NCBI GenBank assembly: GCA_036960605.1
Contig: JBALXI010000003.1
Span: 124,001-188,000 of the forward strand
Length of the DNA: 64,000 nucleotides
Direction: 5' to 3'
Origin: Oleispira sp036960605
GTDB lineage: Bacteria; Pseudomonadota; Gammaproteobacteria; Pseudomonadales; Oceanobacteraceae
Shown here: positions 44,920 to 54,014 of the stretch, piece after piece
Layout of the letters: each line of letters starts with the position of its first letter
Position numbering within the stretch: the stretch's first letter is position 1
Position numbers and translations under genes: made by a program
Notes under the pieces: model-generated
The model's database searches: none
What the model saw: only the letters and a program-made list of their open reading frames with translations
What the model was told of the DNA's origin: nothing

Positions 44920-46371
44920 TCAGTTCAACTCTTGAGTAAGCTCTCCTAGCCGTGCGATGGCTTGCTTCACCTCTTCATTCCAAGGGGTGGCACAATTTAA
45001 ACGAATATAATTTTTAAACTGATCGCTATTGGAAAAAATATCCCCAGGAATAATTGAAATTGATTCTGCTTGCGCTCGATGTAATAACTCAATTGAACTG
45101 ACTTTTTCTGGCAAACATATCCATAAAATAAATCCTCCTGTAGGAATCGATAAACGGGTATCTTTGGGGAAATATAACTGCACGGCTTGGGAAAATAATT
45201 TAATATTTTCAGTCACCTTTTGGCGTAAGCTTCTTAGGTGCTTATCATAGTGGCCATTTTGTAGATACGAGGCCATCGTCAGCTGTGGCAAGCTACTCGT
45301 CGCCATGGTACTGAATCTTTGCGCCTGAATTACCGATTTTTTATTACGCCCCGGTATACACCAACCAATACGTAATCCTGGTCCTACTGTTTTAGAATAC
45401 GATGAGCAATACATAACTCTATCATCAGTATCGTGAGTTTTGATTACTGTGCTAATTGGCTCTTTGCTTCCTTTAAGTCCCACACTATTATCTACTGGCA
45501 TTTCGCCATAGATATCGTCTTCGATAATTTGGCAATCAAACTGCCGTGCAAGTGCAACCAATTGCTTTTGTTTGTCACTATTAATGCTACCGCCAGTAGG
45601 ATTACTATAACGGCTGGTGACCATTAAGGCTTTGATCGACCACTGCTCTAATGCCAGTTTCAATGCGTCGGTACTAATACCATGAGTAGGGTCGGTAGGA
45701 ATTTCAATCACTTTTAAGCCACGCAATTTTGCCATTTGCAGAAAGCCATAATAACAAGGGGACTCGACGGCAATAATATCGCCACGCTGAGTCGCACTGC
45801 TTAAGCACAAGTGCAGGGCTTCCGAACAGCCTTGAGTAATGACGATATCGTCCGCGTGGCAGCGCAAGCCCACATCACGCATGCGCAAAGCAATCTGAGT
45901 ACGCAAACTTTCTAAGCCAGGAGAGAATTGATAATTAAAAACTTCTTCCATATTAAAACGGGTAATTTTTTGCATATGGGTTTGCAAAGAGCGGTAGGGT
46001 AAAAAGGAGTGATCTGGAATCGCACAGCCTAGATCGACGCTACTTTTTTTATTCACATTTTCTAGCACATGATTAATCAGTTCTGTTTTTGTCACCGCTT
46101 TCGGTTGTCCACCTTGAGATACCGGTGGTGGAACCGGCTCATCATTAGCCCCCTTGCGTACAAAGTAACCTGCTTGTGGCTTAGCACGAATCAAACCCTG
46201 ATCTTCTAATAGCGCATAAGCTTGGTTAATAGTTGAAACACTGACCTGCAATTGTTTACTGAGCTTACGCACGCTAGGAATTTTTTGTTCGGCAAGATAC
46301 ACCCCTTGCTCAATATCTGAGGCAAGATCTTGGGCTACTTGGCGATATAGGGTGGTATTAGCGTTGCTCAT
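44920..46371 (-). CDS. MocR-family regulator (GntR HTH plus aminotransferase domain)
   Basis: 483 aa from ATG 46371. An ATG at 46446 is in frame but lies within an operator, and AGAGG is 4 nt ahead of the chosen one. The GntR wHTH is IPSVRKLSKQLQVSVSTINQ followed by AYALLEDQGL. The aminotransferase class I fold has the PLP Lys327 in YCSSYSKTVGPG, with VTSRYSNPTG and EDDIYGEMP. MocR proteins use PLP or a ligand to switch DNA binding. It is divergent from an EamA transporter and its predicted operators fill the gap, so the two make a local circuit. Confidence 0.93.
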   Translation of the reverse strand: MSNANTTLYRQVAQDLASDIEQGVYLAEQKIPSVRKLSKQLQVSVSTINQAYALLEDQGLIRAKPQAGYFVRKGANDEPVPPPVSQGGQPKAVTKTELINHVLENVNKKSSVDLGCAIPDHSFLPYRSLQTHMQKITRFNMEEVFNYQFSPGLESLRTQIALRMRDVGLRCHADDIVITQGCSEALHLCLSSATQRGDIIAVESPCYYGFLQMAKLRGLKVIEIPTDPTHGISTDALKLALEQWSIKALMVTSRYSNPTGGSINSDKQKQLVALARQFDCQIIEDDIYGEMPVDNSVGLKGSKEPISTVIKTHDTDDRVMYCSSYSKTVGPGLRIGWCIPGRNKKSVIQAQRFSTMATSSLPQLTMASYLQNGHYDKHLRSLRQKVTENIKLFSQAVQLYFPKDTRLSIPTGGFILWICLPEKVSSIELLHRAQAESISIIPGDIFSNSDQFKNYIRLNCATPWNEEVKQAIARLGELTQELN

Positions 46372-46431
46372 CTTGCCTCTCTTTTGTTCTAGCACTGGAT
46401 CGGTATTACGTGATCTGACTAGGTTATCAGT

Positions 46432-46508
46432 AAAACTGTACTGCATAACAGTACAGTTTTTCAGTTTCCAAGCAGTACAGTTAATATTTTAGCGCAACTG
46501 TACTGCTT
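46432..46508. promoter_or_regulatory. MocR operator: four CTGTAC half-sites
   Basis: Site 1: AAAACTGTACTG (46432-46443), 5 bp, CAGTACAGTTTT (46449-46460), a perfect 12-bp dyad. Site 2: AAGCAGTACAGTT (46470-46482), 13 bp, AACTGTACTGCTT (46496-46508), a perfect 13-bp dyad. All four halves share CTGTACTG or its complement. They fill the gap between the divergent mocR-type gene and the transporter gene. Confidence 0.82.
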
Positions 46509-46607
46509 TTTGCTCTTATCCCTGCCTCTCTGCACCTGTCTTTATTTACCTCACAATACTCGGGCTCAAGAAAAGCTCTTGGCTAATCAACAATAGTGAG
46601 TAACAAG

Positions 46608-47576
46608 ATGACAAGCTTAACCCGCACCACAGATACACTGATTTCACCCTCTTCCACCTCGATGCTGGGTACTACCGGCATGATGAAAGGTTTATTCGCG
46701 GTGATCTTATTCGCCATGACCGTTCCCATGACTAAGTTAGCGTTGCCTTTATTTAGCGCAGAATTAATCGCCAGCTCGCGCGCCTTTATTGCCGGTCTAT
46801 TGGCCTTACTCGTGATCCATATTAATGATTGGGCAGTACCGAATAAGAAAATATTCGCTTGGTTAGCCCTAGCGGGGGCAGGCGTTGTTGTCGGCTTTCC
46901 TTACTTGCTAAGTTACAGCTTAATACATTTATCGGCGGCAAATATGGGCGTGGTATTAGCGGGACTGCCGTTGATGACCAGCCTCTTTGCGGTGCTGATT
47001 ATGAAAGAACGAAACGGCTTAAGGTTTTGGATCTCGTCGGCATTTGGGGCTGGGTTATTAGCGGTGTATTTCCTCAACGGCAACCAATCCTCAGGCTGGG
47101 ACATGCAGACACTCGGTATTTTATGCTTGATGCTGATGTTTGGTGGTTTGGGTTATAGCGCCGGGGCAAAAGCCGCTAAGAGTATTGGTGGCTGGCAGAC
47201 AATCTGTTGGATGCTGGTATTGTACCTGCCACTATCATCCATCAGCTTTGGTTATCACGCTGGTAACCCTGCTTTCATTACTGACTTCACTCAGGCAATG
47301 AACAATCCTGCGGAACAGAGTCGCTTTTGGATTTCGATTGCTGGTTTGCTTTATCTTGCGGTGATCAGCCAATGGTGGGGATTCCGTTTTTGGTATCAAG
47401 CGATGGCAGAAGCAGGTGCAGGCCGCATTAGCCAGATTCAATTATTGCAGCCGTTTCTTACTTTGTTATTTGCGATGATCTTTTTGGGCGAGTCGTTTGC
47501 GGTTGAGCAGGGGCTATTTGCTTTGTTAATTGTATTGGCTATTTGTTCGGCCTTACGCTCTAAGAGAAAAATTTAG
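46608..47576 (+). CDS. EamA/DMT-family transporter
   Basis: 322 aa from ATG 46608 (GTGAG 7 nt ahead); GTG 46596 is also possible. About ten TM helices fall in two EamA halves, with the landmarks FAVILFAMTVPMTKLALPLF, HLSAANMGVVLAGLPLMTS and LQPFLTLLFAMIFLGESF. DMT proteins often export amino acids or metabolites. The divergent MocR gene probably controls it: its predicted operators lie directly upstream. It converges with topB, and a hairpin repeat lies between them. Confidence 0.9.
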   Translation: MTSLTRTTDTLISPSSTSMLGTTGMMKGLFAVILFAMTVPMTKLALPLFSAELIASSRAFIAGLLALLVIHINDWAVPNKKIFAWLALAGAGVVVGFPYLLSYSLIHLSAANMGVVLAGLPLMTSLFAVLIMKERNGLRFWISSAFGAGLLAVYFLNGNQSSGWDMQTLGILCLMLMFGGLGYSAGAKAAKSIGGWQTICWMLVLYLPLSSISFGYHAGNPAFITDFTQAMNNPAEQSRFWISIAGLLYLAVISQWWGFRFWYQAMAEAGAGRISQIQLLQPFLTLLFAMIFLGESFAVEQGLFALLIVLAICSALRSKRKI

Positions 47577-47595
47577 GAGTACAAAAGCTAAAAGC

Positions 47596-47771
47596 AATTC
47601 ACCACCGAGGCACAGAGACGCTACGCTACACAGAGAAAGGCAAAGGAAAAGATGAAGGAAAAGACGAAGGAAAAGGAAGATATAAGGCGTCGTATTTCTT
47701 AATATTTATTTTATTATATTATCTTTTCCTCTTTGCCTTTCTCTGTGTACTCGGTGCCTCGGTGGTGAATT
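47596..47771. repeat. Intergenic hairpin repeat, copy 2
   Basis: AATTCACCACCGAGGCAC begins the left arm and the right arm ends GTGCCTCGGTGGTGAATT, with further inner pairing (CACAGAGAAAGGCAAAGGAA with its partner CTTTGCCTTTCTCTGTG). The total span is 176 bp and it can form a long hairpin. It shares TTCACCACCGAG and the flanking CTAAAAG with copy 1 at 11144-11246. It sits between convergent transporter and topB genes, touching the topB stop codon. Confidence 0.85.
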
Positions 47772-49815
47772 AATTTTTCGGCTTTGTCTTTTTGTTGTAC
47801 TTTCCGGCAGAAGACTTTCTAGCCGGTGCTTTCTTGTTAGCACTCGTTTTTTTTACTGCCTTTCTTTTAAAGCCCTGTCCCTGTCCTTTTAATCCTTGTA
47901 ACGCCGTCGGTATATGCTGTTTGGCTTGCTCGATTAATCCTAATAAGTGCTGATTAAGCGGCTGCATAAACCCTTGGTAATTCAACTCACGCTGACTAAT
48001 GGCATTCAGTTGCTGTTCCCATAACGCGGTCATGTCAGGGGTAATGGCCGATTCAGGTAAGCTATTAATCAAGCCCCTACCCACTTCGGTACTTAGAATC
48101 TGTTTGCCGCTGCGCTGTACAAAATTGCGTTTAAATAATAATTCAATAATTCCGGCGCGGGTTGCTTCTGTCCCTAGCCCGTCGGTTTCTTTTAGTGTCT
48201 TACGAATTTCAGCATTGGTCACATACCGAGCGATGCCTGTCATCGCGGCCAGCAAGGTGCCGTCGTTAAAATGTTCTGGCGGTGTGGTTTGTTTTTCTAG
48301 CAGGTTGGCGCCGTCACATAACCACGCGTGCTTACCCTGCTGTTTATCGCCGGGGTCTAGATTGATCGGTGGTAAGTCTTGTGATTTTTGTCCACCCGCT
48401 TGTTGATGGCCCATGGCTGAACTTTGTTTCTTTTCACCGTACAGCGCTTTCCAGCCGAGCTTTAATGGCTGTTTGGCTTGGGTTTTAAATAAGCCACCGG
48501 CTATTGCTGCTTCTACTTTTGTTTCCGCATATTGATACGCTGGAAAAAACTGCATCAAGTATTGGCGCGCAATATGACGGTAGATTTTTTGTTCAAACTG
48601 ATTCAGTTTTTCAAACTGAGCTGCCGAGATCGATTTCTCACTCGGTACAATCGCATGGTGCGCTTCCACCTTGCTATCGTTAAACGCTTTGCTTTTTAAG
48701 CGCGGCTGCGCGAGTGCTGAATATTGTTGTAGCGGCTGACAGTTTTGGCCAATCGCCTGAATCACACTGGGCGCTAAACTATGCTGCTCAGCAGGTAAGT
48801 GACGACTGTCGGATCTTGGATAGGTAATTAACTGGTGACGTTCATACAGAGTTTGGCAGGTATCTAATACTTGCTGGGCGCTCATGGTGAAGGCTTTGGC
48901 CGCTTCGATTTGCAACGTCGATAAATTGAACGGTAATGGCGGCGGTTGCTGCTTATCTTTTTGCTCAAGTTTTGTTATTTCTGCAGGCTGCTGCTGAATA
49001 CGCTGGCAAACATTTTCTACTAACGGCTTATGTAAAACTCGCCCTTCTTCATCTTGATAGGGTTTACAAGCTTCACTCGGCTGCCACTTAAGAGTAAAGG
49101 ATTCGTTTTGGGAGTTGGTGAGTCTTGCTTCTACTTGATAAAAGTCGCGGCTGACAAATTTTTCTATTTCTTCATCACGCTTCACTACTAAGCCTAATAA
49201 CGGTGTTTGCACGCGCCCAACCGATAATACGCCCTGATAACCCGCCTTCTGCCCTTGTAAGGTATAAGCACGGGTCATATTCATGCCGTATAACCAATCG
49301 GCTCTTGAACGTGATAGGGCGGATACCGAAAGTGGCACGAATTCTTGATTGCTGCGTAAATTCTCTAACGCACGCCTAACCGCGGGTGGGTTCAAATCAC
49401 TGATCAAGCAACGCTGAGTATTCTTCCGTTTATGAGCACTGATTTTAAGATGGCTTAAGACTTCGTCGACTAATAGCTGCCCTTCGCGATCGGGATCGCC
49501 AGCATGGACGATTTGATCAGCTTGCTTTACCAATTTACGCAATACGGTTAACTGCGACCGGGTTTGGCTCTTGGCTTTTAATTGCCAGTCTTGCGGCACA
49601 ATCGGCAGGTGCTCAAGCTTCCACGATTTATACGCTTCGTTATAGGCATCCGGCTCTGCTTGCTCTAATAAGTGACCAATACACCAGCTCACCACATCGC
49701 CATTCGCCAGCTCGATATAACCTTGCTGCTTTCTGTGTGGTTTATTTAAAATGCTGGTTAAGCCATCGGCAATGGCACGCCCAAGACTGGGTTTCTCTGC
49801 GATATACAACTTCAT
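47770..49815 (-). CDS. topB: DNA topoisomerase III
   Basis: 681 aa from ATG 49815, the canonical MKLYIAEKPSLGRAIADGL start; 22 upstream residues to 49881 lack homologous character. It is a type IA topoisomerase: Toprim with Glu in AEKPSLG and the DPDREGQLLVDEV acidic triad, and the active-site Tyr332 in QLITYPRSDSRHLP. It ends in a Lys/Arg/Ala-rich tail (about 45 residues) instead of zinc ribbons. It decatenates and removes negative supercoils with RecQ-type helicases. It lies beside the DnaA-box region. Confidence 0.94.
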   Translation of the reverse strand: MKLYIAEKPSLGRAIADGLTSILNKPHRKQQGYIELANGDVVSWCIGHLLEQAEPDAYNEAYKSWKLEHLPIVPQDWQLKAKSQTRSQLTVLRKLVKQADQIVHAGDPDREGQLLVDEVLSHLKISAHKRKNTQRCLISDLNPPAVRRALENLRSNQEFVPLSVSALSRSRADWLYGMNMTRAYTLQGQKAGYQGVLSVGRVQTPLLGLVVKRDEEIEKFVSRDFYQVEARLTNSQNESFTLKWQPSEACKPYQDEEGRVLHKPLVENVCQRIQQQPAEITKLEQKDKQQPPPLPFNLSTLQIEAAKAFTMSAQQVLDTCQTLYERHQLITYPRSDSRHLPAEQHSLAPSVIQAIGQNCQPLQQYSALAQPRLKSKAFNDSKVEAHHAIVPSEKSISAAQFEKLNQFEQKIYRHIARQYLMQFFPAYQYAETKVEAAIAGGLFKTQAKQPLKLGWKALYGEKKQSSAMGHQQAGGQKSQDLPPINLDPGDKQQGKHAWLCDGANLLEKQTTPPEHFNDGTLLAAMTGIARYVTNAEIRKTLKETDGLGTEATRAGIIELLFKRNFVQRSGKQILSTEVGRGLINSLPESAITPDMTALWEQQLNAISQRELNYQGFMQPLNQHLLGLIEQAKQHIPTALQGLKGQGQGFKRKAVKKTSANKKAPARKSSAGKYNKKTKPKN

Positions 49816-49873
49816 CCTTAAACTGTATAGATAAACAGTATAGGTTTCAAGTAAGCTTTTTATTAAGGAAACT

Positions 49874-50414
49874 TTATTCACAACTAGTTAAATCATGACA
49901 CTTTAGCCGAATGTCACATCTGTCAAAATTCCAACCCTTTGTCGCACTTTGTCTCAGCTGAAATTATTTTCCGTTCAAAAAATCATCATTTTGACCTAGC
50001 GTGAGGTGCACCAAGGTCCCAGTGTTGTTTTACGCAACTTATACCCAACCTTATCCACACATTCTGTGGGTAAGATTATGATAAGTATTCAAATTAAATC
50101 GTTTTTATTGAAAATCAAGACTTGCACTGCACTTTATTCAATTATTTTTTAGAGCGTATTTTGTCCAATAAATATTTTTAATATTATCGCTCAAGCCCTT
50201 GACTTCATTGGCTTTCAGTTAAAAATGAGCACTGATCAAAAAACAGCCAATCTGTCAGCAGGCTAGATAAAATGGGGCTGCAAGGGGGTTATATTTTGAT
50301 TATGCACAGAGTTATACACAGAAGTTGTTAGTAATTAGCAAAGTTTCTTATTTTTGCCATTTTGTGGGTATTTTATTCTCCCTGTCATATTAATTGTGTG
50401 TCAAATTATCCACT
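49874..50414 (+). other. Cluster of DnaA boxes in a 746-bp gene-free region
   Basis: Exact TTATNCACA matches on the plus strand: 49874-49882 (TTATTCACA), 50051-50059 (TTATCCACA), 50300-50308 (TTATGCACA) and 50312-50320 (TTATACACA). One-mismatch sites are at 50039, 50065 (minus) and 50406. An AT-rich part (about 50090-50230) lies between. The gap runs 49816-50561, between topB and the NdpA gene. This may be a DnaA-titration or reactivation locus, or an origin. No oriC-type neighbours such as dnaA, mnmG or rpmH are visible. Confidence 0.65.
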
Positions 50415-50561
50415 AAATGAGTGTTTTATGATGCTTTCGTTAGTTATGCCCAGCTCACTCAGAGTTTGCTGTATATCTTGTTCGCTGGCCTGCAAGCAAG
50501 GTGCTAGAATGATGGCATTATATAGCTCACCATCTATCGCCCTATCGTCAGCGGAACCAAT

Positions 50562-51650
50562 ATGCCTGTTACTCATTTCATTACTCATCAAATTAATAAA
50601 GAAGCGCAAAAGCCTGCGGCCATGGTCACGACGACGACCAACGAGGCTGAGGTTGATGATTATTGCCATCTAGTGATGAGCCAGTTAAAAGGCATCTTTG
50701 TACAGCGCGCTAGTAAGCGTTACGGCTGTTTCAACCCGGAAGTGACTCGGGTTAAGGGCCTTACTCTTAACTGGCTGAACGATCAGCAGAGCTTTCTATC
50801 TTGGACCAAGAAGATCAGCGAGCAGTTTGCCGATATGATGGACAATACTGAGCTGGAAATTGATGGTTACCTGGCTTTTGCCACAGAAGAACTGGCCGAT
50901 ACTGATAAGCTTTATATATTTCACCTGCGTGAAAAAAGTAACATTTGCTTAACCGCCGATATGCAGTTAAGTGAAAGTCGCATTATCGACTTCTCCAATA
51001 CCGGCTTTGGGCTTTGCATCGATACCACAGCATTAAAGAAAGAGCAGGAAGAAGGTAAGCGCAGCGAAGAGAAGTATTTCACCTTCAGCTTTGGCCGTGG
51101 CGATAAACCAATCCAGAAACTGTTCTCAGAGTTTACTGGCTTTATCGATACCCTCGATACCGAACAAGAAACTCAAGAGTTTTTACAGATTGTTGAAGAG
51201 TACGCATCGACCTTATCGGAAGATCAGTCAATCGAAACCAAAACCAAGGTTATCGAATATTGTGTCGAGCAAGATAAGCAAGGTGAGACGGTTGAATTCA
51301 AAACCTTGTCAGGCCAGCTTGATAGCAGCGCGCCGGAAAAATTCGAGCAGTTCGTCGCCCTTAAAAAGCGTGAGCGTCGTGAAGTGCGTCCTTTATCTGA
51401 GTCTTCTATGAATGAAGGCCAGTCATCGGAGCTTGCTCAGGGTGAGAGTGTGATTAAAACGGATTTGATACCAGATCGTAAAAGTTTGAAGAATTATTTA
51501 CGTTATAGCGGTAAGAATAAAGAAGTGACACTGAGCTTTGCCGCCACAGCACTGGGCAGCGATATTAGCTTTGATGCGAGCGAGAATAGCTTAACCATTA
51601 AAAACCTACCTAGCCGCTTATTAAAGCAGCTGAAGCCAGATAATAGCTAG
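50562..51650 (+). CDS. yejK: Nucleoid-associated protein NdpA/YejK
   Basis: 362 aa, the family's usual size. The N-terminal THFITHQINKEAQ, YCHLVMSQLKGIFVQRASKRYG and a central KYFTFSFGRGDKPIQKLFSEF are YejK/NdpA landmarks; the C-terminal part has SGKNKEVTLSFAATALGSDI. The family coats the nucleoid and modulates topoisomerase activity in vitro, which fits a topB neighbour. ATG 50562 has a weak GGA 8 nt before. The adjacent DnaA-box region lies directly upstream, so its promoter may share it. Confidence 0.9.
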   Translation: MPVTHFITHQINKEAQKPAAMVTTTTNEAEVDDYCHLVMSQLKGIFVQRASKRYGCFNPEVTRVKGLTLNWLNDQQSFLSWTKKISEQFADMMDNTELEIDGYLAFATEELADTDKLYIFHLREKSNICLTADMQLSESRIIDFSNTGFGLCIDTTALKKEQEEGKRSEEKYFTFSFGRGDKPIQKLFSEFTGFIDTLDTEQETQEFLQIVEEYASTLSEDQSIETKTKVIEYCVEQDKQGETVEFKTLSGQLDSSAPEKFEQFVALKKRERREVRPLSESSMNEGQSSELAQGESVIKTDLIPDRKSLKNYLRYSGKNKEVTLSFAATALGSDISFDASENSLTIKNLPSRLLKQLKPDNS

Positions 51651-51666
51651 ACTATTATCTGCTGAT

Positions 51667-51706
51667 CTTTTAGCCTCTAATCGCCCACCTGAATAGAGGC
51701 TAAAAG
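51667..51706. terminator. Hairpin between NdpA and the beta-propeller gene
   Basis: CTTTTAGCCTCTA (51667-51679), a 14-nt loop, TAGAGGCTAAAAG (51694-51706). It is a perfect 13-bp dyad that overlaps the end of the minus-strand gene. Its T content is internal to the stem, so termination strength is uncertain. Confidence 0.55.
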
Positions 51707-52477
51707 CGTAATGATATCTTGCTGGCTATCCAATAACCGAATGCCACCCTCTCCCGTCGCTAATAGCTCGCTGCCCGCCGTAATGACATCATTACATGGA
51801 AAGTCTGCATAATCTGTTACTACGAGAGGGGCTGCAGGATCCGTTACATCATATATTCTTAAACCTGCAGAAAAACACACATATAAGCGATTTCCGGCGA
51901 TTGATAATCCTGTTGGCTTCTCAATCGGTTTTTGAGTAAGTTCTCGTGGATTATCGATATCCGAAATATCAAATATGATTAAACGATTACTGCCTCGATT
52001 TGTTAATACCCCTGAGTCATCGACGAACCTCTCTTGCCCATCTTCGGGGCGAATGGTCACATACATAATATTATTCGCCGCCACAACAGGATCACGACTG
52101 GTAAAGTGTGAGGCAAATGATAAGCCATCGATCAATCCCTCTGAGCTTATTCTTGCAATGATAGCCCCTTGGTTAGTACCGATTAAAATTAAGTCTTCGC
52201 CATAAGGAAATACAGTTTCTAATCTAGGACCGGTAGTAAAAGATTGGTCGACTAGGCTAGGATTCATGGCATCGTCTAAATTAAATGTGCGGATGCTGCT
52301 ATCTTCAACCACGATTAAATGATTATTCTGAATTAAAAATCGAGTGGTTGATCCCCCCGTTCCCGAACCGCTTGTCGAATCTCCTGAATCACTCGACTCA
52401 ACACAACCAAACAGATACAAAACACAGCACAGTATCGTCATTATTTTCACGGTCTTTCTCCTCAGCGTATAAGTCAT
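51677..52477 (-). CDS. LVIVD-repeat beta-propeller lipoprotein
   Basis: 266 aa from ATG 52477, with GGAG 6 nt ahead. The signal is VKIMTILCCVLYLFGCVESS with a lipobox FGC. Repeats of the LVIVD type (RLIIFDISDIDNPREL, and GLRIYDVTDPAAPLVV) form a surface beta-propeller. Function is unknown. The gene overlaps the previous one by 80 bp in another frame; both proteins carry the same IFD-S-NP repeat, suggesting that they arose as a pair and work together in the envelope. Confidence 0.7.
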   Translation of the reverse strand: MTYTLRRKTVKIMTILCCVLYLFGCVESSDSGDSTSGSGTGGSTTRFLIQNNHLIVVEDSSIRTFNLDDAMNPSLVDQSFTTGPRLETVFPYGEDLILIGTNQGAIIARISSEGLIDGLSFASHFTSRDPVVAANNIMYVTIRPEDGQERFVDDSGVLTNRGSNRLIIFDISDIDNPRELTQKPIEKPTGLSIAGNRLYVCFSAGLRIYDVTDPAAPLVVTDYADFPCNDVITAGSELLATGEGGIRLLDSQQDIITLLASIQVGD

Positions 52478-53486
52478 ATTCATCTCCATATAAAATTTTC
52501 TTCCCTGAAACAGTTTCGTAACCAATAACAATACCCTCTGATTGACTGGTAATTTTTGAATAATCCATCCAATATAATTCGGGGTAAAACTGAGTCCGAG
52601 AAGGATACGAAAAAACATCTTCTTGGCGACTCATCACTAGCTCGACCCCCGAAGATTGAAATAAAGTATCCAGATCGATCATCACCAGATCAGTAAATGC
52701 AGAACTGTATAAAATTGAATTTTTAATGGTTAAATCCAAGGCTCCTGCAATTGGTATATAAACAAGCCGTAAAGGATTCAACTTATCGCTCATATCAAAA
52801 ATATGGATGCCGCGGTATTTTTCAACGACGAATAACCAACTATCCAATACATAAATTTTACCACTGCGTTTTAATAGCTCATTGCCCGACAGATCGCTAG
52901 TGATCTCTTTACGCAGTTCCTGCCACGGTAATACCACAGGTTTAATACATTCTTTAGAGATTTTATCATTGTCTTTATCACACGGTTCTTGAAAACCAGA
53001 ACCTAGCAAAGTTGAGAAGGCAAATAGGCTGATGGGTAAAACTGACCAGCGGCGATTAGGCTTTATTGCAGTGCTAGAGACAAACGTTAATAAAAAGAGT
53101 GCGATAACCGCAGCCAAGCAAGCCGCATAGAGATCGTTAAAATCAAATGTTCCTCGGTACAATAGGCTACCGGATTGCGTTTGAAATAGCTCAAATACAG
53201 AGAGAAAGCTCAGCCAGCCGAGAGGGATAAAGATTGATTTTTTAGCCGAGTTGCCTAAGCATAAAGTACTCAAACTCGTCATCATTAAGATGAATATAAA
53301 ACTAGGCGCCGAACCTAATAACCAGTTTGGTAAAGTAGACGCTATGACGGGGTTAAAATGAGGCCGATAAAAGAAATAAAATAAGAAGCCGAGGAGCATC
53401 GTTCCGCTGACAATAATGGCATGAAGCCTTTGACCTGTGCGCACATCCATATGAACCACTACCATCGAAATAAGAAGTAATCGCAT
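52398..53486 (-). CDS. Membrane protein with LVIVD-like periplasmic repeats
   Basis: 362 aa. Five or six TM helices fill residues 1-165 (for example FIFILMMTSLSTLCLGN and AVIALFLLTFVSS), followed by a segment with GFQEPCDKDNDK and LVIVD-like units RGIHIFDMSDKLNPLRLVYI and LVMIDLDTLFQSS. The start is ATG 53486; later ATGs at 53465 and 53450 are possible because no clear ribosome-binding site is present. Its stop lies 80 bp within the next gene, an unusually long overlap. Confidence 0.65.
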   Translation of the reverse strand: MRLLLISMVVVHMDVRTGQRLHAIIVSGTMLLGFLFYFFYRPHFNPVIASTLPNWLLGSAPSFIFILMMTSLSTLCLGNSAKKSIFIPLGWLSFLSVFELFQTQSGSLLYRGTFDFNDLYAACLAAVIALFLLTFVSSTAIKPNRRWSVLPISLFAFSTLLGSGFQEPCDKDNDKISKECIKPVVLPWQELRKEITSDLSGNELLKRSGKIYVLDSWLFVVEKYRGIHIFDMSDKLNPLRLVYIPIAGALDLTIKNSILYSSAFTDLVMIDLDTLFQSSGVELVMSRQEDVFSYPSRTQFYPELYWMDYSKITSQSEGIVIGYETVSGKKILYGDEYDLYAEEKDRENNDDTVLCFVSVWLC

Positions 53487-53629
53487 TATACATAAAAGTG
53501 CGACTCTTGCTAGAAACCTTATTGATATAACTATTTTATGAGTGACTCAAAATCGCCTGGAGTTCAGTGATTTTCTGAAGAGATATAGCGTAATTACAAC
53601 ATGCTGCTACATTTAGCTCATCGCCAATA

Positions 53630-53650
53630 CGGCTAAGTTTTTATTAGCCG
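53630..53650. promoter_or_regulatory. Hairpin upstream of the small-gene operon
   Basis: CGGCTAA (53630-53636), a T-rich 7-nt loop, TTAGCCG (53644-53650). It is 53 bp before the first gene of the activator operon, in the divergent gap, so it is more probably an operator than a terminator. Confidence 0.35.
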
Positions 53651-53702
53651 AATAAACAGGCTAAGCTATTAGCAAAATAAATGAACAGTAGAGTGTGCCC
53701 TC

Positions 53703-54014
53703 ATGCTTAAGATACTTCATCAATGGTTATTAAAACGAGCAGACAAACAAGCCGATAATATTTGGATATTCACCTTAGGTGCCGTCAGCTTTTTCTTTGG
53801 CATGGGGATCATTCTTTATGCAGAAAACACCCTAGCATCATCTCTAGGTCAAGAAATCATCGTGCTATTTGGATTTATACTAGCGATTATCGGAGGGATT
53901 GCCGCTATAATAGGCTATCTGTCTTTAAGCCTATTGCGCTTTTTAAGCTTCGCTAACCGCGAACGCATTAAAACTCCCACTCTTGAATCTATAGAAGTCG
54001 AAGAAAAATCATGA
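53703..54014 (+). CDS. Small membrane protein of unknown function
   Basis: 103 aa with two TM helices (about residues 20-40, IWIFTLGAVSFFFGMGIILY, and 48-75, EIIVLFGFILAIIGGIAAII) and a short charged N-terminus and C-terminus. No family is recognised. It is the first gene of a three-gene unit: it overlaps the next gene by 4 bp (ATGA), and that gene touches the sigma54 activator gene. A sensory or membrane-anchoring partner for the activator is possible but not shown by any motif. Confidence 0.65.
   Translation: MLKILHQWLLKRADKQADNIWIFTLGAVSFFFGMGIILYAENTLASSLGQEIIVLFGFILAIIGGIAAIIGYLSLSLLRFLSFANRERIKTPTLESIEVEEKS

Noticed and set aside
47999..48406. Plus-strand 135-aa ORF inside topB
   Set aside because: It is antisense to a strongly conserved gene, with no Shine-Dalgarno and no family match; it is a shadow of topB codon bias.
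49874..50414. The DnaA-box cluster as a proven oriC
   Set aside because: No dnaA, mnmG, rpmH or other typical origin neighbours are in view, and GC skew could not be measured. Kept only as a candidate DnaA-binding locus.
50406..50669. Minus-strand 87-aa ORF across the NdpA start and the DnaA-box gap (MSNRHIG... part)
   Set aside because: It overlaps the NdpA start in antisense, has no ribosome-binding site and shows no known family. Its amino-acid look is fairly protein-like, so a short gene from 50573 is not fully excluded.
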